Under the pieces are notes generated by a model. The model was not told the origin of the DNA. It saw only the letters and a program-made list of their open reading frames with translations, and ran no database searches. Position numbers and translations under genes: made by a program. From Haematococcus lacustris (Eukaryota > Chlorophyta > Chlorophyceae > Chlamydomonadales > Haematococcaceae): DNA of 64,000 bases. Shown here in pieces: positions 47,695 to 58,224 of the stretch; the stretch's first letter is position 1, and each line of letters begins with the position of its first letter. The DNA lies in NCBI GenBank assembly GCA_030144725.1, contig JASKMD010000017.1, positions 6,257,992 through 6,321,991 on the forward strand. The letters are read 5' to 3'.

Positions 47695-48906
47695 GTAGCT
47701 ACGATGCTCCTGGACATGAGCACACTCGAGGCATTGCAAGTTTTTCACACCTCACTGCATATCCTCACGTTGAGGCAGCGGAGCACAGAGGATAAGCCTT
47801 CGTTTGACAGCGTTTGCTGGTAAGCGGGCGACTAGTAAAATGTCAAACTAAGCAGCTGCAGCCAGGGGTGTGTCCACAGCGTCAACACGATACACCTGCA
47901 CACCAGTGATTTTTTTTCAAAACAGCCAAGCCGATGCTGGTCACGAAGGGTCCAGGACCATCACATGGCTGGTTACGCAGTTGGTCCCGACTGGTAACGA
48001 AAAACAAGTATCGCAGCATTTTCTTATGCCAAACATCGGTTTAGTATAAATATTATACACAAAAAGACATTTTCGGTTACGAAGCAGCCGAGGCCAGCCA
48101 ACGCAAGGGTCCGTTTAGTAACGAAATCCAGGCCTAGAAAACAAGCTTTTGGTTCCGATCGTTACGTATTACGCAAAAAAAACCACTGCTGCACACGCTA
48201 GGCCCCCTTCCATGTATACCACCGACCTACTCTGACCCGCCCTTGGGCACCCCCCTGACAGCTGCAGGGTTTCAGAGCTCAAGGGTTAACAGTATCAGCC
48301 TGGCGCCACAAGCTAGCCATGCTCTGTGTCAAACGCCTGCACCTCATCACTGACAGCACCAACAGGGCGAGTCGACTCTACTGCATTGCAAGACCCCGGC
48401 AGCCTGCCTGCCTGCATGTCGGCCAGGAAGTGCAGGCCCCGCTACCCTCCTTCCTGAAGCCCCCTGGCACCCTGCGCCCTCCCTCTCCGACGCAAACACC
48501 AGGTGCACACTGTCCAGGCCTGGCAAGGTCTTAGCAGCTTCAATCGCAGGACTGTCCCTGGAACCTAGAACCCCCACCGCATGCCCACGCGACCCATCAT
48601 GCGCACGCAACCAGCCCAGCCAGCGTGTCACACCAGCGTGTCACACACCAGGGACAGCACGCGCCTGTGGGGCACCCAGGGCCACTGGCTGACCCTGACG
48701 CCCGTCAGGGGCTGTCGCCCCTGCTGTTGCTGTGGGGCCAAGGCCCTGCTGCACCACCACATACAGGCCCCACTGCTGCTGCCCAGCATCTGGTGCTGCA
48801 GGGTGACGGCTGGACCTGCTGCTCAATGCCCGCAGCCTGCTGCCAGCCCCCACCCACCTAACCCTCAAATTCACCAACTGCCCCTGCTGTTGACTCTACC
48901 CACCCT
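47695..48906. other. Intergenic region
   Basis: The first 500 bases include AT-rich blocks around 48010-48080 and 48165-48190. A minus-strand stretch (48380-48631) reads HAVGVLGSRDSPAIEAAKTL and could be an exon of an unknown gene; I cannot connect it to anything. No RNA gene recognised. Confidence 0.35.
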
Positions 48907-50115
48907 TCAGAGCCCCAGCCCTGGAGCCAAAGTCAGTGAGGTTGGCTGGGGCTGTGTGGGCGCTTGCCCCATCAGCAGCTGCAGCTCCCTGCCATAGCTC
49001 TCCCTGTGCTGCTGCCACCACTGTGCACGCACCTGCTGCCCGGGCTGCTGCAGCAGCGGGTGCTGGATGCGGTGGGCCAGCGCTGCTGCCGCCGGCTGCG
49101 AGATCACCAGCATGCTGTGCTTGAGGAGGTGATACACCGTCACGTCCTGCCAGGCCATCAGGCTCACCCAGGGCAGGTTGCGGGCTGCCTGCGTGATGGC
49201 AGCTGCACCGTCCGGCCCCCCCTCCCCACAATGCACCATCAGCAGGCTGCCGCTGCACCGCTCCTTGTGCCGCTCCACCACCAGCCCTGCTCGCGTCATG
49301 TGGCTGCAGCCCCTGGGCTCTTGCCAGAAGCGCAGCACAGGCTGCACCAGGGCCTGCAGCTGGCGGCGGGCATCGCGCGTCTTGTGCACGACGCGACGCC
49401 CCAGCGGGTCGACCCGCGTGGCAGGTGGCTGCAGGGAGTCCACCACCAACAGCCGGCCCTCATGCGCCTTAGCCGACAGCGCGCACTTGTAGGCCAGCAG
49501 CTGGAGCTGCAGGGGCAGGCCGTGGGCGTGGGAGCGCGGGACAGGCCCGTGCGAGGCGCCGCCGCCCACCCAAATGGGGGAGCGGATGGAGCCGTGCCGT
49601 GCCCTTCCCGTGCCCTTTTGTGGCCAGGGCTTGCGCCCCCCGCCGCTGACCTCGGCGCGGCTCTTGGCTTTGTGCGTGCCTTGACGCCACATGGCACGCA
49701 GCCAGCGCACCGTGCGGTGCAGCACATCGATGCGCACAGGCACGTTGAAGACATCGCCTGGCAGCAGCACCACGCTGCACGGCTGGCTGTCCATGTTGAA
49801 CACTACAGCCTCACGGTCTTTGTAGTACTCTATCTGTGTGGGGTATTGCACTGTCAAGGGGCCCGACGGTGCTGTTGGTGGGAAGGGGGACAGGGCTGCT
49901 GTCCGAACAGCAGGCAGTGTCTGAACTGCAGCTATAGATGGTGCTGGCAGGCATGATGAGGTGGCAATGGATCGGCTGCTGCACTCCGGCTGGTCACTGA
50001 AGTTGGGCCAATGCCATGGAGTCCTGGGCTGTGCTAAACTCCAAGCGCCATGCAAGCCGACTCCGTTGCCTGCAGGACTCCTCGAACAAGCGAGCAATAC
50101 CAGCCGTGGGAGCAT
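48907..50115 (-). CDS. Mitochondrial ribosomal protein uL4 (MRPL4-type)
   Basis: A single open frame of 402 codons. Residues ~125-200 carry the uL4 core: IDVLHRTVRW, HKAKSRAEVSGGGRKPW, QKGTGRARHGSIRSPIW, GGGASHGPVPRS, then ALSAKAHEGRLLVVDSL. The I-D-V-L-H-R-x-V-R-W start of the core and the long presequence-like N terminus resemble mitochondrial rather than cytosolic or plastid forms. uL4 binds domain I of large-subunit rRNA and lines the peptide exit tunnel. The C-terminal 150 residues extend beyond bacterial L4. Unlike its neighbours it has no intron in the coding part. A 5' exon is possible, because CTGCAG|G near 50072 would be an acceptor; the start codon is therefore uncertain. Confidence 0.85.
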   Translation of the reverse strand: MLPRLVLLACSRSPAGNGVGLHGAWSLAQPRTPWHWPNFSDQPECSSRSIATSSCLPAPSIAAVQTLPAVRTAALSPFPPTAPSGPLTVQYPTQIEYYKDREAVVFNMDSQPCSVVLLPGDVFNVPVRIDVLHRTVRWLRAMWRQGTHKAKSRAEVSGGGRKPWPQKGTGRARHGSIRSPIWVGGGASHGPVPRSHAHGLPLQLQLLAYKCALSAKAHEGRLLVVDSLQPPATRVDPLGRRVVHKTRDARRQLQALVQPVLRFWQEPRGCSHMTRAGLVVERHKERCSGSLLMVHCGEGGPDGAAAITQAARNLPWVSLMAWQDVTVYHLLKHSMLVISQPAAAALAHRIQHPLLQQPGQQVRAQWWQQHRESYGRELQLLMGQAPTQPQPTSLTLAPGLGL

Positions 50116-50958
50116 CGACGGTCACAACGTCGCACAGCCTTTCTTGCATGCGACGGCGTGTTACGGTCACTATATGCTTACTGCTGCTTTACCGAGCTCA
50201 CGATGCGCTCTGCGGTGCTTCTGCTGCCTGCCTGCATGCATGCACTCATTTGCACATTGTGAAGGCCATAGCATACAGCTGCAAAACACGAGACAGAAGT
50301 TGCTACAAGGCTGCCTGGCTCTCATTAGCTCCAATCACAGCAATGCATATGTGGCAGCGTGCGCTACATGCAACATGCAACCTGTACGTCCGCTGATAGC
50401 TCAAGATTGTACTTCCATTCACCACGTCCACCAACAAATGCAACCGACATAGCGTGTGGGCCTAAGCAGCGCAACCCAGACTGCAGCATCAGGTACATCG
50501 ACCATGCAAGCTCACCCGTGACAAGTACGACCATGACGGAGGCATCAGTGCAATAGAGGTAGCAGCGCAAGCTCAGGCCACAGTTGCACAGCCTATCCCA
50601 GGCCAGCCCCCAGGGATCCGGCGGACAGGGCTTCATTGCCTACCATCTAGCTGTGCTGGACGAGAACACTTGGAAGCCCTTGTTGGCCGGCCCAACAATT
50701 TGTAGGTGTTGCATGTTACGTGGCATTGCTAGCGTTCGAGCTACTAAAAGTCAAACAGCCGTACTACAGCCTGTGGTGTATGCCGTACCTTGCCAAAACA
50801 GCCCCGTATTGTCGCCCATCTCACTCCCTTTTGACGTAGCGTCCCAAAACTACCTGCGCCTCAAAACTCGGGCACGCAGCCTGCGCCCGTCACCCGCGAC
50901 GTTCTCTAGCTCCAACCGAGCCTCGCTCTGGCCCTGACCCGCTATTCCCCGTAACCTC
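50116..50958. other. Intergenic region between divergent genes
   Basis: Separates the minus-strand uL4 gene from the plus-strand chlorophyllase gene and presumably holds both promoters. I see no TATA box I trust and no coding exon. Confidence 0.4.
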
Positions 50959-53900
50959 ATGTTGCACCCCCCAGCGCTTCAAGCACCGCGCTCTCAACCA
51001 GGCAGGCCGCCACCCGATGCCAGAGCGAGCTCTGACAGAGTCCCAGCACCCCTCCCCTGCAGCAGGCGTATAGGGCTCACCAGCCTCATCACCCTCGCAA
51101 GCGTGCCACCACCTACAGCATCCGCTCGACCGCTCCCAGACAGCTTTGTCGACCAGCTGGTTGCCAGCCCCCAGCAGGGCCCCCTGCAGCCAGTCAGCCT
51201 GCCCCGGCTGGAGCATGTGTGCACCTCTTGCCTGACTGTCTGCGCCGGCAGCAATTGCCTAATTCGGCTCTTCCTCACCTACCCCCGGGTGGGTAGCAGC
51301 TAAGGAGTGTAGGCTTGGACAGGGGCTCCCCTCGTCACCCCACAGGCATTTGCTCGGCCCTGCTGCTGCTTCAAATAACATTTGCAGCTGGCATGCAGCA
51401 GGGGTGCCCTGCACCATGTCGGCAAGGGCCCCCTCCCAAGACACCCACGGCTTTAGACTGCGGCGGTGCATGTTTAGGCTGCGCCCTGGGCCGCTCCTCC
51501 ATGCACCCATTCCATGCTGTCATGCTGACCTTGCGGCCCTGGTCCTTGTCAGCTGAGGGCCCTGTCAGCTGAGGGCAATGATGTGGCTGAGGTAGCTAGT
51601 GCCGGCTGCCTGCTTGATTCTTGCCATCAGTGAAGTGCCCAAGGCAGTTTCCCTCCCCTCAGAATGCCTGTTGCTGACCTGCCCGTTGCATAGAGGGGAG
51701 CTGCCTGGGGGTTGCGGCCTCCTTACCCTCTGGCAATCATCACATCCGGCTTCCTTCTCGCAGCAGAGGCGTACAAGTGAGCCCCTCCCTCTCCCCCTCT
51801 CCCTTTCTTCCATGCACCATCAGCACATCCTCAGCACACCCTAAAAAAACCGGCACCATTCTCAATGATGTGTGCCGCAAGCATAGCACCACTTGCCTTC
51901 ATCAGAGCTGATGAAAAGGCCATAGGGATGCAGCTGGTCACCGTGTGCCAACACGTTAAGGCACCAGTCCGACAGCATGAGTGGCGCTAGACTCGGCATG
52001 ATCTCCACTGAGCTGACCTGGCTGGGCTGCTGCTGGTCTACAGGCCCTACAGCGACCTGCTCGCCAGCTGGGGCTACACGGCCTTGCGCTATGATAAGGT
52101 GGGTCACACCGCGCCATGCGTCACCACGCCACAACTGTAGTCACCAACACCACACCTCCCAAGGTGTTGACTGGTGTGTTAGAAAAGAGTGATGTCGCCA
52201 GGAGTGAGAGGGTGGGATAGCTGATTGTCACACGACCTTCCTCACATGTGGCCCAGCCCCGTCGCAACGCACGCCGCTGCACCGCCTGGCTCCACCCTGT
52301 ACTCCCCTACCCACAGCTCCAAGGCTTTGCAACCACCCGTACTTACACAGCAATCATATCATACTCACGCAACACCTCAACGTGTCATACCCCCCATTGC
52401 AGGTGGAGACGGTGACAGACTTCCTTGACGACACCACCAGCGTGGCGGTGCTGCGCCAGCTCATTGACTGGGCTGCCACCGACCCATTGGTACGCAGGGT
52501 GGCTGACACCTCCAGGCAGGTGCTGCACCGGGGGCCCGGGAGGCAGCTGGGGTGGCCAGGTGCCTGGGTAGAGGCAGGGTAGGTGGGTGAGGAGTGCGAA
52601 GTAACCCTTGGTGGTAGTGGCCGGCGCGGCAGGGCAGGGCAGGGCAGGGCAGGGCAGGGCAGGGCAGGGCAGGCAGGGGGGCAGTGTGGCAGGGGGGCTG
52701 GGACTGCATAGAGGGCTGGAGATTACCAAGTGGTTGAAGTCACGGGCGGCAATGGACTGGCAGCACGGCGACTGCACAATGGGATGGGCACATGGCTCGG
52801 CGCATGACGCAGCCCTTTCAGGGGCCGGGGCAGGGGAGGGAGCCAGTGGCAGGGTCAGTGGGGATGGCATGATCAAGAGTGGGTGTGTGTGTGTGTGGGT
52901 GTGACGCAGGGTGTACCTGGTGGGTCATAGCCGTGGTGCCAAGCTCAGCTGCCTGGCCGCAGTGGAGGACAGGCGGGTGGCTGCCCTATGCCTGCTGGAC
53001 CCGGTGAGGCCCCAGCACCTGGAAGGATGAGGGGAGGGAGGGGTGGCAGCTGCAGCAGGAGCTGGGTCAAGAGCCCGGCTGGGAGGCAGTGGCAGGGGCA
53101 GCGGTGTGGCCAAGGCACATCACAGCAGCCTTGCTTTGCCTCGCCCCTAGCTGCCCCCCTGCCTGGCCCACCCCCTGCTGCCTGCCCCCCTGCCTGGCCT
53201 GCCCTCCAGGTTGACAACACTGTGTTTGCTCCCATAGCTCCTGGCTTCCCTTCAGCCCTGGCAGCCCTGGCAGCCACAGCCTCCCCACAGCCCCCAGCAC
53301 CCCCCCACCCCACCCCTGACGGGCCCCCACCCCCCGCCCCCTGCCAAGCTAGGGACGCCAGCCAGGCTGTGAGGGGCCAAGGAGGGGCTGCAACCAACAG
53401 CCCGGGCCTGGAGCTGCAGGGCATTGGCCCAGGGGCATCTGGCCTAAACATGTGGGCGGCCAGGGCTGGGCCTGCAGCTGGGCTTTTGCCTTCCTCACCC
53501 CCTCCCTCTGCCCCTTCTCCCTCCGCTGCCGCAGCTGCCACCTTACCAACCACCAGCTCCCATGCCCAGCCTGACGGCTTTGCCATGGTGCCTGGCCCTG
53601 GCCCCCTGCCCACCTCCCCCCGCTGCCCTGCTCCGGCCGCAGCCGACTCCGCAGTGCCAGAGCCAGGCTACAGCAATGTGAGGGTGCCCATAGCCATTGT
53701 GGGGTCAGGGCTGGGCGGCGACTGCGCCCCTCAGGCCAGCAACCACACGCAGTTCTACCGCGCTGCCCAGGGGCCGGCCTGGGAGGTGACTGTCCCTGAA
53801 GCTGGTGAGGGCCCAGTGGGAGACCCGGTGCAAGGCCCCCTGGGGGTCCAGGAGGGAGGGGTTGGCTGGTTGGTTGTTCGGTTTGTTTATTCACGTCGTT

Positions 53901-54920
53901 GAAGCTGTCAGCAGTTAGGCTGCTTGCTGGGGATGGAGAGATGGAGCCGTTTGGTCATTGGCATGAGTGTGTGCTGCCGGCGGTGCCCCTATTGAACACC
54001 TGCTGCTGAGCTACAGCTGCTTGTCCACTTGCATGGCTCGGCATCCGGCTATTCTGTACGTGACGGTCGTGGATATGACAATGAGGACAGGGGCAGAGGC
54101 AGGGCGGGGTGTGCTCGAGTGTGGGAACAGGGTCAAGGAACAGGGACAAAGGACACGGACAAGGGTGGGAATGTGTCAGTTAGCCAGGAAGGAGGTGATG
54201 TGGTTGCCATATGCTGACTAGGATTGGCATTCTGCCTCTGCCCCTGGCTGCAGGCCACTTCGACTACTTGGAGGACAGCTTGATGTTTCAGCGCGCGGTG
54301 TGCCCGACAGGGTCCATCCCAGCAGAAGACGTGCAGGCGATTGCCAGCATGGTGCGTTGTCGTTGTCAAGATTACATCGCCGAGCTATGAGTCCGGTCTG
54401 GGGTATGGGCATGCGATGCTTCCTGCATGCAAGCACAGATTGAAGAGGGGACAGTCCGCTCACCTGCGCCGCGCTGCAGGTCATGGTGACATGGGCGGAA
54501 GCGATGGTTCGCGGCAGCGACGGGTCGCTGGCCGCTGCGTGCAGTGCCGACCATCTGGTCGCTCTACAGCAGCCTTTCCGGCCTTCTCAAGCGCCTCCTG
54601 CCGGGTCGATCCGCTCTGCTCCACACCTGCCACACTTTTGGACGTGGGTGGAGCGTAAATTAGGTATTGGCATGGCCGGGAAAGCCGGGTATGCGACTAG
54701 AGAACGTGCTGCCGATGACCTGCCGGCAGGCAGTTCGCAAGTGTCTCCTAAGGTGGCGATCAGTGGGGCTCAGCTACAGGATGCGGAGATCGCGAAGGCC
54801 ACACGTCGTGGTTCCGCCCAACTTTCAGCGACACTTGATAGATTGATGGTGCAAGTGAAGTACTCCAGCCAAGTGCCACAAGTTTTGACACAGTACAAGA
54901 ACTTGCCTGAAATGCGTTAA
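50959..54920 (+). CDS. Chlorophyllase-like alpha/beta hydrolase
   Basis: Eight exons join in phase to 602 residues: 50959-51288, 51694-51776, 52044-52098, 52403-52515, 52910-53003, 53210-53804, 54254-54351 and 54480-54920. Chlorophyllase cleaves phytol from chlorophyll. The fold is clear: YPLAIITSGFLLAAEAY, LLASWGYTALRYDK, VYLVGHSRGAKLSCLAAV with nucleophile Ser201, LLDPVDNTVF with Asp224, VGSGLGGDCAP then NHTQFY, and GHFDYLED with His425. The C-A-P-x-x-x-N-H-x-x-F-Y block is specific to chlorophyllases. Most are 320-350 residues. Here a Pro/Ala/Ser-rich insert of about 140 residues lies between DPV and VGSGLG, and both ends are extended; the N terminus may be a targeting peptide. The intron at 52516 looks GC-AG. 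A TGTAA at 54928 follows the stop closely. The exact start is uncertain. Confidence 0.88.
52630..52675 (+). repeat. (CAGGG)n repeat in a chlorophyllase-gene intron
   Basis: Nine units of GGCAG/CAGGG in the intron 52516-52909. The same pentamer occurs at 33352-33378. Confidence 0.9.
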
Positions 54921-55156
54921 CGATCCTTGTAATGTATTGGTTTCTTGTCATCAGAGTGAAGGGATATTGCGAGCCAATGAGATGTGAACATCATCACAGC
55001 GCGGCTACCGGAGAGAAAGCACGAGGGACACAGTGTGTGCCGAGCCAGCCTGAGAGACCGGCATAAGAGCAGTAGCTTTTGATCTGTCGCACTCACGGGC
55101 AACCAGCACAACCGGCAAGGGAACTACGTGGCTCCAAAATCGCAATCCGCCTCGCT

Positions 55157-57835
55157 GCTCAGTCGTCTTCTGCCAGGGCTGCGAGCTTGGCTTTGAGTGC
55201 GGACTTGCGCTCCTCGTAGGTCAGCTTGGGCGCGTGCCACTTCTTGGGCTCAGCCGGCTTGCTGCGCTCCTTCTTCTCACGAACTGGGTTGGCCCGGATC
55301 TTGGCATGCACCTGCAGCCACACCAGCAGCAGTGAAGCATGTGAAGCAATGCTGCAGACAACACATTCACCAAGCAAGGATCAAGCGCAGAAGTAACTAC
55401 CGGCCGCTGCTCAGGCTGATCTACTACATCACAGCAGGAGGCACATTGCATGCAGTGCACGCTCTTGAGCATAATGCTCATGAGGTTGGCGTGGCGGTAG
55501 GCAGTGGGTTTGCCAACCAGCCCCACCACAGCCTCTGGCTGCTTCTTAACCTTGGCCCCACTGTTGACCAGGCTAGGGATTGCCATCAACTGGCTGAGCC
55601 CCACATCATGAGATCATGCCCATAGTGCCCAACCTGGCTGCACACCTGGCTAATGTCCGCCTGCTTGACACCTAACTACCCTGCCAGGCGGTGCTGCACT
55701 CCGCAGCCATGACAGGCCAGCAGGAGTGCATGTGGTGGCTGACCAGTGCCAAGCACTGCCATCACCAGCTGTGCGCCACTCCTCTGCATTGAAACAGACT
55801 GGGCTGGCCTGCCTGACTCTGCCAGGCGCCCTCCTACTATGCTGCTCCGCTTGGCTGGCTCCACCAGAGCACTGCACAAGTCTACTGATGTTGCTTTCAC
55901 CAACAGCGGCCAGACCATTGGCCAGGGCAGGTGCTGATCCAGTGCACTGAGTTATTCAGACGCCATGGCGCCACTGCTGATGCTGATCATATCTGAGTCA
56001 GGTTCACGGCTGGCTTTGGCCACCAAGCTGCTCAGCCTCACTGATGTGCCTGCCCTAGCACAGCCTGCCCTAGCACAGCCTGCTGCATGGCTAGGCCGAC
56101 GCAGCAATGACACAAGCTGTCCGCCAGCTACGCTGCATCTGTGTGTCAGCTGTGTACTGGCCCAGGCTGCTTGCTAGCGCACCTCCTTGTACATGTCCTC
56201 AATGTCGCCAGGCTCAATCCCCTCATCCACATACTTGGAGAAGTGTGATGCATACTTCTCAGGCTCCTCCTCCTGCACAAGCCAGACATGCGCACAGAGG
56301 TTCTTTTGCTGCTGCGGAGAAGCTGTTCTGGATCTATGCTGCCAGCCTCTCATCACTGCAGCACTGGAGTAAGGCCAGGAACCCAGCCCTCTTGCATGGG
56401 CACTGCTGCTCAAGCACAATGATAGATGCATGGCACAGCCAGCTGTAGTTTGCTGCCCGCTGCAGAGTTGGTTCTGCCATCTTCTGCTGCCATGCTGCTT
56501 GCCTGAAGTCCACGTTGTGGCTGCACACCTGCATGGTCTCCTGGTACTCGGACACATGCCCCCCCAAGATGTATTTCTGCAGCACCTCAGCGTCCAGCTT
56601 CTTGTTGCCATAACCCACAAAACGCTTCTCATTGTGGGGAATGTCCAGGCCACCGTCGAGGGCACCCTTCAGAGCGGCAAACACCTTGGAACCTGTGGAG
56701 GTGCGCTTGAGGCCAGTGTCCAGCAGGCAGTAGAAGGGCCGGGGGCCATCCTCCACTGCCTCCACATTGTAATCAGCTCCATCTGGCTCCTCCTGGCCGG
56801 CGTAGGTGTCAGCCAGCCCAAATTTGGTGAGCACACGGCGGGCGCAAAGGAGGCCCACGCAGTAGGCGGCTGAGTAGTTGGTGAGTCCAACCTGCCGCAC
56901 GGCAGCCGCACACGCTGTGTCGCTTGCTGGTTTGGCCTGGGTTGACGGCGACAAGGCTGCCCTACCTTCAGGCCATATTCCGGCAGCTCGTGGGCGTAGG
57001 CAGCAGTGACAACAACATCGCCCTGGATGGTCGCGTACACGATCTGGCAAGTGATGTCCTTGTTGCTGAAGCGGACCACCAGCCGATACTTGTGCGTATT
57101 ATACTTGTTCTTGTCCTGCCTGACCAGCCGCAAGCGGGCACGGTAGTCAGTCTTTCCCGACCTGCGCCGGCGGTACTTAACCTGATAGCGCGAAAAGTAG
57201 GAGCTGGTCTTGACGACCTTAACGTAACCTGAGGCAAACAGAGCAAATGTGTTTAGTAAGAAAGATAGCCTCCAAAGCTGTGCGACAATGTGCTCTATTG
57301 ACACGGGGTCGCGACAATCCAGCGCTCACTACAGAGCTGCTCATTACAGATGGGAACAAGAGGAGTTGCAGACGCCAGGTTCAGAGGAGGGTACCCAGCA
57401 CAGCTCACCCATAACTGCGGGCTACCTCCGCTCCCAGCTGCCTGTTACCCGAAAAGAGGTCCCTAACGGTGAGGTCTTCGTAAAAGTTTGCAAGTTTTCT
57501 GTTGATTGCCCATGTGCCTTCCCTAGCTAACTTGAGCAGCATGCGTCCTGATGAGAAGGAGTAGCAACGTATGGATGCCCATTCACAACCCGTGTGGAGC
57601 TCATATTGGCATAAAAAACGGTTTCGACCCAAACCTAACCCAGCCACTGCGTTCTGTTGCCTGGTGTGGGCGGCTCAATTACTACATCACACAGCAACCA
57701 TGCATGACAGGAAGCCAGATTTGCGTACAGCCGGTCAACCTCACTTGGTTTCGGCCGACATGGTCCCGGTTACTTGGGATCCGGCTTACTCCGAGTCACG
57801 CGCCGCACACACACCACTCAGGCTCGCCTAGTGGG
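55157..57835. repeat. Tandem duplication unit containing RPL5, unit 1
   Basis: Matches 58225-60905. Identity is near complete across exons and introns up to about 57590, then falls in the 5' flank (57600-57835 against 60665-60905). The left edge of the match falls at the RPL5 stop codon. Confidence 0.92.
55159..57412 (-). CDS. RPL5: 60S ribosomal protein L5 (uL18), copy 1
   Basis: Five exons join in phase to 290 residues: 57412-57409 (only ATG plus one base), 57228-56966, 56891-56529, 56272-56183 and 55311-55159. RPL5 carries 5S rRNA into the large subunit. Blocks seen: [105 protein letters not shown] and a basic C terminus ending LAALAEDD. The tiny first coding exon ATG|G is inferred from the donor GTGAGC at 57408 and phase; it gives MGYVKVVKT. 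The protein is a little shorter than the yeast one (297). Convergent with the chlorophyllase gene, with about 240 bases between the stops. Confidence 0.93.
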
Positions 57836-58224
57836 TAGAAAACTATCCGACGTCAAGGAGCAGCTAGTCAAGGGTATACTACTTCAAGAACGCCACTGGG
57901 ATGGTGGCAGGGTGAACTCCATTAGAGGGACAGGCATGCAGGCCAGACTATTGCAAACAACAACGGCACGCTTGGCAGCCAAGGGTTGCAACGTGTGGAT
58001 CGTATGTGTCAGAGCAGGCTTCTAACAAGGCGTTTCAGTTGCAGTGCCATGTACAGCGACAGTGACAGCCATAGCAATACGTAGCTACAGGATGACTGTT
58101 CGGTTGGTCGAGGTTAGAACCTGGTCTATCACTGCTCCTTTCCCCACACCCAACTGCCTTTCCCCTTAGCCTAGGCCCTGACCAGCTGCAGTTGCAATGC
58201 CTGCGATCAGCTCCCCAACCAGCA

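Noticed and set aside
49000..49956. 330-codon plus-strand frame
   Set aside because: Antisense to the uL4 gene, with no recognisable motif; the uL4 core on the minus strand is unambiguous.
55561..56120. Intronic snoRNA in RPL5 (box C/D-like TGATG and CTGA words)
   Set aside because: The boxes are not correctly spaced and I see no terminal stem. Ribosomal protein introns often host snoRNAs, so this deserves a dedicated search, but I cannot support one.
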